The notes below the pieces were generated by a model that searched no databases, had not been told where the DNA came from, and was given only the letters and a program-made list of their open reading frames with translations. Below, in pieces: positions 17,412-26,351 of a stretch of DNA of 64,000 bases (its first letter is position 1; every line of letters begins with the position of its first letter). The stretch spans positions 62,001 through 126,000 of the forward strand of contig NZ_JBHRTA010000008.1 in assembly GCF_042646065.1 (NCBI RefSeq), in the 5' to 3' direction. A program made the position numbers and the translations under genes. Source of the DNA: Parapedobacter deserti. GTDB taxonomy: Bacteria; Bacteroidota; Bacteroidia; Sphingobacteriales; Sphingobacteriaceae.

Positions 17412-17771
17412 TTGAAACATAAACTTTTATATATTGAAGATGACAAAGACGTTTCGGAGTTGATCGCCGAGATTATGGAGTATGAAAACTACGAAGTAAT
17501 CACTGACAACGGCAAGGCGATGTTTGAGATAATAAAAGAAAACCCAATTGGACTTATATTGCTGGATCAGCGGCTGTTTTGGACTACAGGAAGTCAGTTA
17601 TGCTTAGCGTTGAAGGCCAATCCGGCAACAAAGGATATTCCGGTAATCATGATTTCTTCGGCTATAGACATCGCTGACATAGCGCGTTCTTGCGGTGCGG
17701 TGGACTTTATCAAAAAGCCGTTTGACATGTACCACGCTATCAACATGGTTGCTAAGTACTTCCGGACGTAA
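17412..17771 (+). CDS. Stand-alone response-regulator receiver domain
   Basis: The 119-residue protein is a single receiver domain: KLLYIEDDKDVSELIAEI with the acidic pocket, LILLDQRLFWTTGSQLC with the phospho-acceptor Asp (about residue 52), VIMISSA with the switch Ser, and FIKKPFD with the conserved Lys. There is no output domain. The only usable start is TTG, since an in-frame stop lies just upstream and no ATG precedes the first strand. No kinase gene adjoins it, so it probably acts in a phosphorelay or by protein contact. Confidence 0.85.
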   Translation: MKHKLLYIEDDKDVSELIAEIMEYENYEVITDNGKAMFEIIKENPIGLILLDQRLFWTTGSQLCLALKANPATKDIPVIMISSAIDIADIARSCGAVDFIKKPFDMYHAINMVAKYFRT

Positions 17772-17784
17772 CCGTTGAAGCATA

Positions 17785-18567
17785 CTACGCCAAGGCATCT
17801 ACCAATTTGTACCCACCACCGGTTTCTTTCTCCTTAGGCCGGCCAATGGCGATATTCGTAGAATGATACATCAGAAAAACCCAACCTTCGGCACACCCTT
17901 GTTCCCAATATTGTTGGCGCAATGCCATGGACTTGCGGCCGTCGTAGTCATATTTGGCTGCAAACTGCCTGAAAAATTGCTCCGGTTCAGGAGCTTCATC
18001 GCCGCCGAAGAAAAAATGTTCACTTCCCACAAGTATATGGAAGACCTGATGGTGTGGCGTGTGGCCGCCTGATACTGCATAACTGACCTCATTGTTGAGC
18101 GAACCATCGCCATCTACCAACAGCAAGTTGCCACTTCGCTGGAGTATATCGAAGACTTCCATTTGATACGAGTCCGATTTGCCACTGTATGCATCCTCCC
18201 ACTCGCCCCGTTGAACCACGTATTCCGCATCGGGAAAGGCAAGACGGAGGGTGCCATCCCTTTCTTGTACCATGCCACTCGCATGGTCCTTGTGCAAGTG
18301 CGAAAGCAGGACATACCGGACATCCTTCGGTTCAAAACCAGCCTGCCGTATGTTATCGTGCAGTTGCAGCCCGCCGGTCTCATTGGTATGGCCAATGCCT
18401 GTATCAAGCAAAAGTAATCCATTTGCTGACTCGATCAGAAACGGATGTACATGGATAAACAACGAACCCGGACGGTCCTTCTTGTTGTCTTTGCTGGCAT
18501 CAAACGGGATGAACTTTTTAGACGAATCTACGGAAAATGAACCTTCGAATAAGGAATGTGCTTGCAT
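17785..18567 (-). CDS. MBL-fold metallo-hydrolase
   Basis: This 260-residue metallo-beta-lactamase-fold protein has the zinc motif SHLHKDHASG, preceded by LLLLDTGIGH and followed by SGGHTPHHQVFHILVG and FFFGGDEAPEP. These are the usual metal-binding blocks for a hydrolase of esters, lactones or thioesters. There is no signal peptide. I take ATG 18567 as the start; the longer frame (to 18651) would overlap recJ on the other strand. The two starts are 35 bases apart, back to back. Confidence 0.88.
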   Translation of the reverse strand: MQAHSLFEGSFSVDSSKKFIPFDASKDNKKDRPGSLFIHVHPFLIESANGLLLLDTGIGHTNETGGLQLHDNIRQAGFEPKDVRYVLLSHLHKDHASGMVQERDGTLRLAFPDAEYVVQRGEWEDAYSGKSDSYQMEVFDILQRSGNLLLVDGDGSLNNEVSYAVSGGHTPHHQVFHILVGSEHFFFGGDEAPEPEQFFRQFAAKYDYDGRKSMALRQQYWEQGCAEGWVFLMYHSTNIAIGRPKEKETGGGYKLVDALA

Positions 18568-18602
18568 GTTTTTATCTTTACCCCTTCCAAGTGTACAAAG
18601 AT

Positions 18603-20303
18603 ATGCAAAAAAGATGGGCAATCGCGTCTTGCCGTAACCCGACTGCGTCACAGAAACTCCGGGATGAGCTTGGTATCAATACGGTATTGGCTGATCTGCT
18701 CGTGAATAGGGATATCTCGAGTTTCGACGAAGCACACCGATTTTTCCGTCCTGACCTCGCGTCATTGCATGACCCTTTCCTTATGCGGGATATGGACAAG
18801 GCAATAGCCCGTATTGAGCAAGCAATCGGCGATAAAGAACGTGTGCTGATTTATGGGGACTATGACGTGGATGGCACCACTGCAGTGGCCGTAGTGTATA
18901 GCTTTTTCCGTCAGTTCCATTCACGGCTGGAATATTATTTGCCTGACCGCTATGCCGAGGGTTACGGCATATCCACACAGGGTGTCGATTATGCTGCAGA
19001 AAACGGGTTTTCGCTTATTATTGCCCTGGATTGCGGCATCAAAGCTTTGGATAAAATCGCGTATGCCCGTGAACGTGGCATCGACTTCATTATTGGCGAT
19101 CATCATCTTCCGGGCGATCGTTTGCCCGATGCCGTAGCGGTGCTCGATCCAAAACGTACAGATTGTCAATACCCTTACAAGGAACTACCCGGATGTGCTA
19201 TAGGCTTCAAGATCATACAGGCATTCATCCAGAAAAATAACATGGATCCGCAGTTATGTTACCAATATCTTGATCTGGTAGCCGTCGGTATCGCTTCGGA
19301 TATCGTGCCGATTACCGGCGAAAACAGAGTCCTTGCACACTACGGTCTACAGAAGCTCAACACCAATCCATGCTGCGGACTGCAATCGCTGATCGACTTA
19401 TCTACACACCGAAGCGGCAGGTTCACGGTAAATGATATTATTTTTCAGATCGGGCCACGCATTAACGCTGCTGGCAGGATTGACCATGCTAAGGATGCCG
19501 TAAAACTGTTGATTTCGAAGTCTTTGCAAGAAGCCGCTGTGTACAGCAGTAGCATAGATGTCCAGAATACGCAGCGAAAGGATTTTGACTTGCGGATTAC
19601 AGAGGAGGCACTGGCCATGATTGACGGTGATGAGCTGATGAAGCAGCGGAACTCCACGGTGGTCTTCAAGCCTGACTGGCATAAGGGGGTCATCGGCATT
19701 GTGGCCACACGCCTCACTGAGAAATATTACCGACCTACCGTCGTGCTTACCCAAACCAACGGGCACGTGTCCGGCTCAGCCCGTTCAGTGGTGGGTTTCG
19801 ATCTGTATGAAGCACTCAATGCGTGCAGTGACCTGCTCGACCAGTTTGGGGGGCATAAATATGCCGCAGGTCTCACTATGAAACCGGAAAATGTCGAATC
19901 GTTCCAGCAACGCTTCGAGGAAGTCGTGTCTGCAAGTATCCTTCCTGCCATGCTTCAACGCGAGGTCGCAATTGATGCGGTGTTGCGCTTATCGGATATC
20001 GAAGCCAAATTTTTCCGTATTTTGCGTCGGTTTGAGCCTTTTGGCCCCAAGAATGAAATACCGTTGTTCCTGAGTAAACAGGTCAGGATATGTGGTGCGG
20101 CTTCGATGGTGGGCGGCAGCCACCTCAAAATGACCGTGACGCAGGATGGCATGACCGGCTTCGAATGCATAGGCTTTGGGCTGGCTGGCTATGTGGATGC
20201 AATAAACGAGGGCATACCATTCGATATATGTTATACGATCGAGGAAAACATCTGGCGCGATAAACGGAGTTTGCAGCTCAATGTCAAGGATATTAGGGTT
20301 TAA
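18603..20303 (+). CDS. recJ: Single-stranded-DNA-specific exonuclease RecJ
   Basis: RecJ degrades single-stranded DNA 5' to 3' in recombination and mismatch repair. Seen here are the DHH-family motifs VLIYGDYDVDGTTAVAVVYS, IALDCGI, FIIGDHHLPGD and the DHHA1-side blocks KGVIGIVATRLTEKY and FGGHKYAAGLTM, with an OB-like end. The frame opens at 18537, but ATG 18603 gives 566 residues with the normal N-terminus (MQKRWAIASCRNPTA). Confidence 0.95.
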   Translation: MQKRWAIASCRNPTASQKLRDELGINTVLADLLVNRDISSFDEAHRFFRPDLASLHDPFLMRDMDKAIARIEQAIGDKERVLIYGDYDVDGTTAVAVVYSFFRQFHSRLEYYLPDRYAEGYGISTQGVDYAAENGFSLIIALDCGIKALDKIAYARERGIDFIIGDHHLPGDRLPDAVAVLDPKRTDCQYPYKELPGCAIGFKIIQAFIQKNNMDPQLCYQYLDLVAVGIASDIVPITGENRVLAHYGLQKLNTNPCCGLQSLIDLSTHRSGRFTVNDIIFQIGPRINAAGRIDHAKDAVKLLISKSLQEAAVYSSSIDVQNTQRKDFDLRITEEALAMIDGDELMKQRNSTVVFKPDWHKGVIGIVATRLTEKYYRPTVVLTQTNGHVSGSARSVVGFDLYEALNACSDLLDQFGGHKYAAGLTMKPENVESFQQRFEEVVSASILPAMLQREVAIDAVLRLSDIEAKFFRILRRFEPFGPKNEIPLFLSKQVRICGAASMVGGSHLKMTVTQDGMTGFECIGFGLAGYVDAINEGIPFDICYTIEENIWRDKRSLQLNVKDIRV

Positions 20304-20336
20304 GGTCATGCCAAAAAATAGTGCAAAAAAACACAA

Positions 20337-21071
20337 ATGATATTAAAAGCAGAGCATCTGATCAAGAAGTACCGGCAGCGTACTGTTGTAAACGATGTAT
20401 CGTTTGAAGTCTCGCAGGGGGAGATCGTTGGATTACTGGGGCCGAATGGTGCCGGCAAGACCACATCTTTCTACATGATTGTGGGACTTATTAAACCGAA
20501 TGACGGCCATGTTTACCTCGATGAAAAAGAGATTACGGAGGATCCGATGTATCGCAGGGCACAAAAAGGAATCGGTTATCTTGCCCAGGAAGCGTCGGTA
20601 TTCCGGAAATTGTCTGTAGAAAACAATATCATGGCGGTATTGGAGATTCATTATAAGGACAAAACCGAGCGAAAAGAGAAGTTAGAAGAGTTGCTGGCAG
20701 AATTCAGCCTGAACCGGGTACGCAAAAATCGGGGCGACCTACTGTCGGGGGGGGAGCGGCGCCGTACGGAGATTGCCCGTGCGCTTGCGGCCAATCCGAA
20801 TTTTATCCTGCTCGACGAGCCGTTTGCAGGTGTAGACCCCATCGCAGTGGAAGAAATACAGACCATAGTATCCAAGCTCAAACACCGCAACATCGGTATT
20901 TTGATCACCGATCATAATGTACAGGAAACACTGTCCATCACTGACCGTGCTTACTTATTAACGGAAGGCAAAATTATGCTCGCAGGTACACCGGAGGAGA
21001 TAGCAGGCAATGAGATGGCACGCAAATTTTACCTGGGTCGCAATTTTGAGTTACGAAGAAAAAAGCTTTAA
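20337..21071 (+). CDS. lptB: Lipopolysaccharide export ABC transporter ATP-binding protein LptB
   Basis: This cytoplasmic ATPase powers the Lpt bridge that carries lipopolysaccharide to the outer membrane. It shows Walker A (LLGPNGAGKTTSFYMIVGL), the Q-loop (GYLAQEASVFRKLSVENN), the signature LLSGGERRRTEIARAL, Walker B (FILLDEPFAGVDPIAVEEI) and the switch His in ILITDHNVQETL. The pattern of LptB is clear; length is 244 residues. It starts 33 bases after recJ and leads into the GH3-like gene. Confidence 0.95.
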   Translation: MILKAEHLIKKYRQRTVVNDVSFEVSQGEIVGLLGPNGAGKTTSFYMIVGLIKPNDGHVYLDEKEITEDPMYRRAQKGIGYLAQEASVFRKLSVENNIMAVLEIHYKDKTERKEKLEELLAEFSLNRVRKNRGDLLSGGERRRTEIARALAANPNFILLDEPFAGVDPIAVEEIQTIVSKLKHRNIGILITDHNVQETLSITDRAYLLTEGKIMLAGTPEEIAGNEMARKFYLGRNFELRRKKL

Positions 21072-21088
21072 TTAGCTGACATACAACT

Positions 21089-22603
21089 ATGGCCCTAATC
21101 AATTCGATATTCACTTGGATCATGAAAAAGCGTATCCACCAAATAGAGCTTTTCATGAAATATCCCCACGAGGTGCAGGAGGAATGGTTCCAAAGCCTGA
21201 TCTCCGCGGCGGAAGCTACCGAATGGGGAAAGAAGTATGACTATAACTCCGTACTGACCCCTGAAATTTATAAGGAACGCGTGCCCATACAGGATTACAG
21301 CAGCCTGAAACCATACATCGACCGAATGATCAAAGGGGAGCAGAACATTTTGTGGCCTTCCGACATCAAATGGTTTGCCAAGTCGTCGGGTACCACCGCA
21401 GACCGCAGTAAGTTCATTCCCGTGAGCGAAGAGGCGTTGGAAGACTGCCATTTTCAGGGCGGCAAAGATATGCTTTCCGTTTACTGCCATAATCGGCCGG
21501 ATACCAAGATACTTACCGGCAAGGCGGTAGTGCTGGGGGGCAGCTCGCAGATCAATAGTTTTAACGCCGACTCCTACTATGGCGATCTCTCTTCCATCAT
21601 CATCCGAAATCTACCTTTTTGGGCGGAGTTCCACAGAACACCTGATGTGGAAACAACATTGAATCCGAACTTTGAAGAAAAGATAGAAAACGTAGCACGA
21701 ATTACCATCCATGAGAATGTGACCAACCTATCGGGTGTGCCCACATGGAACGTTGTATTAGCCAAGCGCATCTTGGCAATCACCGGAAAGGACAGCCTTT
21801 TGGATGTATGGCCTAACCTTGAGTTCTACAGCCACGGAGGCGTAAGCTTCAAACCGTATCGGGAACAATTCAAAAAGCTGATACCGTCGGATCGTATGTA
21901 CTACCTGGAAAATTACAACGCTTCGGAGGGATATTTTGCGCTGCAGGACCAATCCGATTCGGAAGATTTACTGCTGATGCTTGATTATGGTATTTACTAT
22001 GAGTTCCTTCCCACGGAACGGCTGTTTGAAGAGCACCCTAAGACGCTTGCCCTCCATGAGGTGGAGCTGGGCAAAAATTATGCACTTATTATCACCACAA
22101 ACGCGGGGTTGTGGCGGTACATGCTGGGCGATACCATCAAATTCGTAAGCCTGCATCCCTATCGTATTCAGATTACGGGCCGTACCAAGCAATATATCAA
22201 TACGTTTGGCGAAGAGGTCATCGTCGATAATGCCGACGAAGCACTAAAACAGGCATGTAACGAGACGGGTGCCGCCATTCGAGACTATACCGCAGGACCG
22301 GTCTACTTCAAGGAAGGCGAAGCCGGTGCACACGAGTGGATCATCGAATTTGAAGAACCGCCAAACGATTTTGACAGGTTCTGCCAGGTGCTGGATGCCT
22401 CCTTGCGGGCGGCTAATTCAGACTACGATGCCAAACGGTTCAATGACCTGGCCTTGCGTTTTCCCATCATCCACAATGCACCAGATGGCACATTTTACAG
22501 GTGGATGAAATCAAGAGACAAGCTTGGCGGGCAAAATAAAGTGCCCCGGTTGGCAAACGAGCGTACTTATCTCGATGATATCTTGAAGCAGCTCCGTTCG
22601 TAG
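21089..22603 (+). CDS. GH3 auxin-responsive promoter family protein (adenylating enzyme fold)
   Basis: This 504-residue protein belongs to the bacterial branch of the GH3 family, which in plants joins acyl acids to amino acids through acyl-adenylates. The nucleotide motif KSSGTTADRSKFIPVS is present at about residue 100, with YNASEGYFALQDQSD, YALIITTNAGLWRYMLGDTI and the late TGRTKQYINTFGEEV. GH3-like genes are common in Bacteroidota, but their substrate is not established. The gene follows lptB by 17 bases. Confidence 0.9.
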   Translation: MALINSIFTWIMKKRIHQIELFMKYPHEVQEEWFQSLISAAEATEWGKKYDYNSVLTPEIYKERVPIQDYSSLKPYIDRMIKGEQNILWPSDIKWFAKSSGTTADRSKFIPVSEEALEDCHFQGGKDMLSVYCHNRPDTKILTGKAVVLGGSSQINSFNADSYYGDLSSIIIRNLPFWAEFHRTPDVETTLNPNFEEKIENVARITIHENVTNLSGVPTWNVVLAKRILAITGKDSLLDVWPNLEFYSHGGVSFKPYREQFKKLIPSDRMYYLENYNASEGYFALQDQSDSEDLLLMLDYGIYYEFLPTERLFEEHPKTLALHEVELGKNYALIITTNAGLWRYMLGDTIKFVSLHPYRIQITGRTKQYINTFGEEVIVDNADEALKQACNETGAAIRDYTAGPVYFKEGEAGAHEWIIEFEEPPNDFDRFCQVLDASLRAANSDYDAKRFNDLALRFPIIHNAPDGTFYRWMKSRDKLGGQNKVPRLANERTYLDDILKQLRS

Positions 22604-22641
22604 ATTGCCCTGCCGATAGCCGATAAACCATTCCTTATCCT

Positions 22642-22649
22642 TACCTTTG
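22642..22649 (+). promoter_or_regulatory. -7 promoter element of der
   Basis: TACCTTTG is a perfect match to TAnnTTTG, 6 bases before ATG 22656, implying a very short or absent leader. No clear -33 TTTG is seen at the usual spacing. Confidence 0.4.
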
Positions 22650-22655
22650 TAGCCT

Positions 22656-23957
22656 ATGGCAAATATCATCGCGATCGTAGGACGGCCCAACGTAGGGAAA
22701 TCCACCTTGTATAACCGGTTGACTGAAAGCAGAAAAGCCATTGTAGATGACTACAGTGGCGTAACACGCGACAGGCATTACGGGCAGGGCGAATGGACCG
22801 GAAAGCGGTTTACAGTCGTGGATACCGGAGGGTATGTCCATGGCTCTGATGACGTGTTCGAGTCAGCTATCCGCGAGCAGGTATTGATCGCTATCGAAGA
22901 GGCTTCCGTCATCCTGTTTATGGTAGATGTTACTACGGGAATCACCGACTTGGACGATGCCATTGTGGATGTACTTCGCCGAAGCAAAAAGCCGGTATTT
23001 GTGGTCGTCAACAAGGTGGACCATTCATTGCTGCAGCAGGAGGCCAGTATTTTCTATAGCTTCGGTCTCGGCGAGATATACCCGATCTCTTCCATGACAG
23101 GGTCTGGTACCGGCGAATTGCTGGACGACGTGGTCCAGCACCTCGAAAAGGACGAGGAAGAAGCCGATGTGCGACCTACATATGCCATTGTGGGCAGGCC
23201 AAACGTGGGCAAGTCGTCGCTTATCAATGCACTGATCGGTATAGAGCGTAATATTGTCACACCGATAGCAGGCACCACAAGGGATTCTATACGCATACAT
23301 TATAACCAGTACGGGCATGATTTTTTTCTCATCGATACGGCCGGCCTGCGGCGTAAAACCAAAGTGAAGGAGAATATCGAGTTTTATTCCGTGATGCGTA
23401 CCATTAAAGCCCTTGAAGAATCGGACGTAGTGATACTCATGCTTGATGCCACAGAAGGTATCGAATCCCAGGATATCAATATTTTCCACTTAGCTGAAAA
23501 GAATCGGAAGGGGGTGGTCATTCTGGTGAACAAATGGGACATGATCGAAAAAAACAACAAGACGACCAAAGTGTTCGAAGACCTGGTCAAGGAGAAAATC
23601 GCCCCTTTCACGGATGTGCCGATTATCTTTACTTCAGTGACCGAAAAGCAACGGATTTTTAAAGCCATAGAGGCGGCGGCCAAGGTATATGAAAACAAAG
23701 TGAAGAAGATACCCACTTCTAAGCTCAATGACGTAATGCTGCCGATTATCGAAAATTATCCGCCGCCAGCAATTAAGGGCAAGTATATAAAAATCAAATA
23801 CGTGACCCAGATTACAGGTAGATCTCCGATGTTCGCGTTTTTCTGTAACCTTCCCCAATACATAAAGGAGCCTTATAAGCGGTTTGTGGAAAATAAGCTC
23901 CGTGAACATTTTGACTTCGAGGGTGTACCGGTACAAGTCTACTTCCGGCAGAAATAA
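22656..23957 (+). CDS. der: Ribosome biogenesis GTPase Der (EngA)
   Basis: Der has two consecutive GTPase domains and helps assemble the 50S subunit. Both P-loops read GRPNVGKS (residues 9-16 and about 180). Other G motifs are VDTGGYVHG and DTAGLRRKTKVKE, NKVD and NKWD. The C-terminal KH-like domain ends FEGVPVQVYFRQK. Length is 433 residues, normal. Confidence 0.97.
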   Translation: MANIIAIVGRPNVGKSTLYNRLTESRKAIVDDYSGVTRDRHYGQGEWTGKRFTVVDTGGYVHGSDDVFESAIREQVLIAIEEASVILFMVDVTTGITDLDDAIVDVLRRSKKPVFVVVNKVDHSLLQQEASIFYSFGLGEIYPISSMTGSGTGELLDDVVQHLEKDEEEADVRPTYAIVGRPNVGKSSLINALIGIERNIVTPIAGTTRDSIRIHYNQYGHDFFLIDTAGLRRKTKVKENIEFYSVMRTIKALEESDVVILMLDATEGIESQDINIFHLAEKNRKGVVILVNKWDMIEKNNKTTKVFEDLVKEKIAPFTDVPIIFTSVTEKQRIFKAIEAAAKVYENKVKKIPTSKLNDVMLPIIENYPPPAIKGKYIKIKYVTQITGRSPMFAFFCNLPQYIKEPYKRFVENKLREHFDFEGVPVQVYFRQK

Positions 23958-23975
23958 ATTCGTATTTTCGCGCCC

Positions 23976-25439
23976 ATGGATAACCGTTTGGTTCTTTACA
24001 ATACCTTAACAAGGAAGAAAGAAAGATTCGAGCCGCTCAATTCCCCGTTTGTGGGAATGTATGTCTGCGGTCCTACTGTATATAGCGACGTGCATTTGGG
24101 CAATTGCCGGACGTTTGTATCCTTCGACCTGATACTCCGTTACCTGACCCACCGCGGCTATAAGGTGCGCTATGTGCGTAATATTACGGATGCTGGGCAT
24201 TTGGAGGGCGACAACGATGAGGGTGAAGATAAGTTTGCTAAAAAGGCTAAGCTGGAACAACTGGAGCCCATGGAGATTGTGCAAAAATATACACTGGGAT
24301 TCCATGAGGTGCTGCGCTTGTTCAACACCTTGCCGCCCAGCATTGAACCCACCGCCACCGGACACATTTCCGAACAGATCGAAATGGTCAGGAAAATCAT
24401 TGACCAAGGATTTGCTTATGAGGTAAATGGTACTGTATATTTCGACGTCGAAAAATATGTGAAGGAATATGATTATACCATCCTAACCAATCGTAGACTG
24501 GACGACTTGCTCAATAATACCCGTGAACTGAACGGGCAAGATGAAAAGCGTGGCCGGCTTGATTTCGCACTTTGGATTAAAGCCAAACCGGAACATATCA
24601 TGCGTTGGCCGTCGCCGTGGAGCGTGGGCTTTCCCGGATGGCACATTGAATGCTCAGCCATGAGCAGCAAGTACCTTGGCGAGCAGTTTGACATACACGG
24701 CGGGGGAATGGACTTGGCTGCCACGCACCATACCAACGAAATTGCACAATCCCAGGCATGCAACCACACGCAACCGGCAAGATATTGGATGCATACCAAT
24801 ATGCTGACGGTAAACGGTACGCGCATGTCGAAATCTGCGGGCAACGGTTTCCTTCCACATGAGCTTTTCAGTGGCAACCACCCGCTGCTGAACCGTGGAT
24901 ATTCGCCGATGGCCGTGCGGTTTTTTATGTTGCAGGCGCATTATAGAAGTACGCTTGACTTTTCAAATGAGGCACTCGAAGCGGCGGATAGAGGATATAA
25001 GCGGCTCATGAATGCAATGGCCCTATTACCTAAACTGAAACCCGGTCCTAAAAAGGGTGCGCTGAATATCGATGAACTGCGGCAACGGTGTTATGCGGCC
25101 ATGGACGATGATTTCAACAGTCCAGTGCTGATCGCCGAGTTGTTCGAGGCCGTACGTATGATCAATAGTATATATGATGGAAAGCTTTCAATTGACGTGT
25201 CGTCACTTTCCGCATTGAAAACTTTGGTGCAGGACTTGGTATACGATGTGCTTGGCCTGGTCGACGATAACACCGGATCCGATGATTTCGAGAAACTGAT
25301 GGACGTGATCATTTCCCTGCGCAATGATGCCAAGCAAAACAAAGACTACACAACATCCGATCGGATCAGGGAAGGGCTTAGCTCAATCGGAATCCAGCTT
25401 AAAGACAGCAAAGAAGGTACGCTTTGGAGTAGGGTTTGA
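23976..25439 (+). CDS. cysS: Cysteinyl-tRNA synthetase
   Basis: This class I synthetase charges tRNA-Cys. It shows the zinc Cys and HIGH-type motif (MYVCGPTVYSDVHLGN, residues 27-42), further zinc ligands in GWHIECSAMS and MDLAATHHTNEIAQSQAC, and the KMSKS-type motif TRMSKSAGN. The 487 residues include the DALR domain. It follows der by 18 bases and may share its transcript. Confidence 0.97.
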   Translation: MDNRLVLYNTLTRKKERFEPLNSPFVGMYVCGPTVYSDVHLGNCRTFVSFDLILRYLTHRGYKVRYVRNITDAGHLEGDNDEGEDKFAKKAKLEQLEPMEIVQKYTLGFHEVLRLFNTLPPSIEPTATGHISEQIEMVRKIIDQGFAYEVNGTVYFDVEKYVKEYDYTILTNRRLDDLLNNTRELNGQDEKRGRLDFALWIKAKPEHIMRWPSPWSVGFPGWHIECSAMSSKYLGEQFDIHGGGMDLAATHHTNEIAQSQACNHTQPARYWMHTNMLTVNGTRMSKSAGNGFLPHELFSGNHPLLNRGYSPMAVRFFMLQAHYRSTLDFSNEALEAADRGYKRLMNAMALLPKLKPGPKKGALNIDELRQRCYAAMDDDFNSPVLIAELFEAVRMINSIYDGKLSIDVSSLSALKTLVQDLVYDVLGLVDDNTGSDDFEKLMDVIISLRNDAKQNKDYTTSDRIREGLSSIGIQLKDSKEGTLWSRV

Positions 25440-25477
25440 TCGATCGGAATGTTTTTATTATTTTAGCTATATAGCCA

Positions 25478-26341
25478 ATGACTAACATTGTTCGGATTTG
25501 TCTCCTCAGCTATATCGTCGTGGCTGCTTTTCCTGCCACAGCGCAGTTGCTCGGCAAAGCGGGCAGTCTTCTGGCGGCGGATCGTACAGCAGCAAGGCTG
25601 TCAGCAACAGAAGGCCCACACGCGGCGTTGCTGTCTATTGTGGACCGGAATTCGACTTTCTTTACCCCTTCGCCTGTAGATGCTCTTGAATACTTGAAGA
25701 ACCGACCGAACGTCCCAGATGTAATGACGTGGAAGCCTACCTTTGCAGCGGTTTCAAAAAGCATGGAGTGGGGCGTGACGACGGGTACGATGACTTTCCA
25801 GCGAGTCGGGGCGATCAAGCGTTACGGAGAATATCTGACTGTCTGGCGACGCGACCGGAAGGGAAACTGGAAGGTAGATCTTCGGGCTCAGATAGAACAC
25901 CATGGTGGGAATGAAGAACCAGCGCTTCAGTACATTGAGCCGGACGATAACGATTACACCCGGTTCAAGACCAAAGAGCGGATCCAACAGCGCAAGGAAA
26001 TCGTTGCGAGCAACGATCAGTTGTTGTCTGCCGTGCTGAAATCCAACGCTGCGGTGGCTTATGGCGAATTCTTGGCAGATGATGCCCGCTTATACTTTCC
26101 ATGGCAGACGCCGATAATCGGCAAAAAGAATGTCATTGCGTTTATGCAAAAGCAGGGCACGGCCATTCAGGCAGAATCGTTGGTTGCCAGTCGCTCCTAC
26201 AGCGGTGAGCTCGCTTATTCTTATGGAACAGCTACAGTGGTTACAAATAAAGGCGAGCTCAAATGCAACTACGTCAGGATTTGGCAGCTGCAACCGGATT
26301 TCCAATGGCGTGTGGTTATTGAGATGCTGTTTGAACGGTGA
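25478..26341 (+). CDS. Secreted protein with NTF2/SnoaL-like regions
   Basis: The 287-residue protein has a signal peptide (residues 1-22, VVAAFPATAQ). Two NTF2-like regions can be made out: residues about 40-145 (LLSIVDRNSTFFTPSPVDAL, MEWGVTTGTMTFQ, YLTVWRRDRKGNWKVDLR) and about 180-287 (AVAYGEFLADDARLYFPW, SYGTATVVTNKGE, RIWQLQPDFQWRVVIEML). The pattern fits DUF4440-type ketosteroid-isomerase folds, usually of unknown substrate. No partner gene is suggested by position. Its stop codon lies within a dyad shared with the convergent surA-like gene. Confidence 0.75.
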   Translation: MTNIVRICLLSYIVVAAFPATAQLLGKAGSLLAADRTAARLSATEGPHAALLSIVDRNSTFFTPSPVDALEYLKNRPNVPDVMTWKPTFAAVSKSMEWGVTTGTMTFQRVGAIKRYGEYLTVWRRDRKGNWKVDLRAQIEHHGGNEEPALQYIEPDDNDYTRFKTKERIQQRKEIVASNDQLLSAVLKSNAAVAYGEFLADDARLYFPWQTPIIGKKNVIAFMQKQGTAIQAESLVASRSYSGELAYSYGTATVVTNKGELKCNYVRIWQLQPDFQWRVVIEMLFER

Positions 26342-26351
26342 TCGATCACCG
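26336..26351. terminator. Palindrome CGGTGATCGATCACCG spanning two convergent stop codons
   Basis: The perfect 16-base palindrome contains the TGA of the NTF2-like gene (26339-26341) and the minus-strand stop of the SurA-like gene (26348-26346). It is probably a bidirectional termination hairpin, although no T-run follows. Confidence 0.4.
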
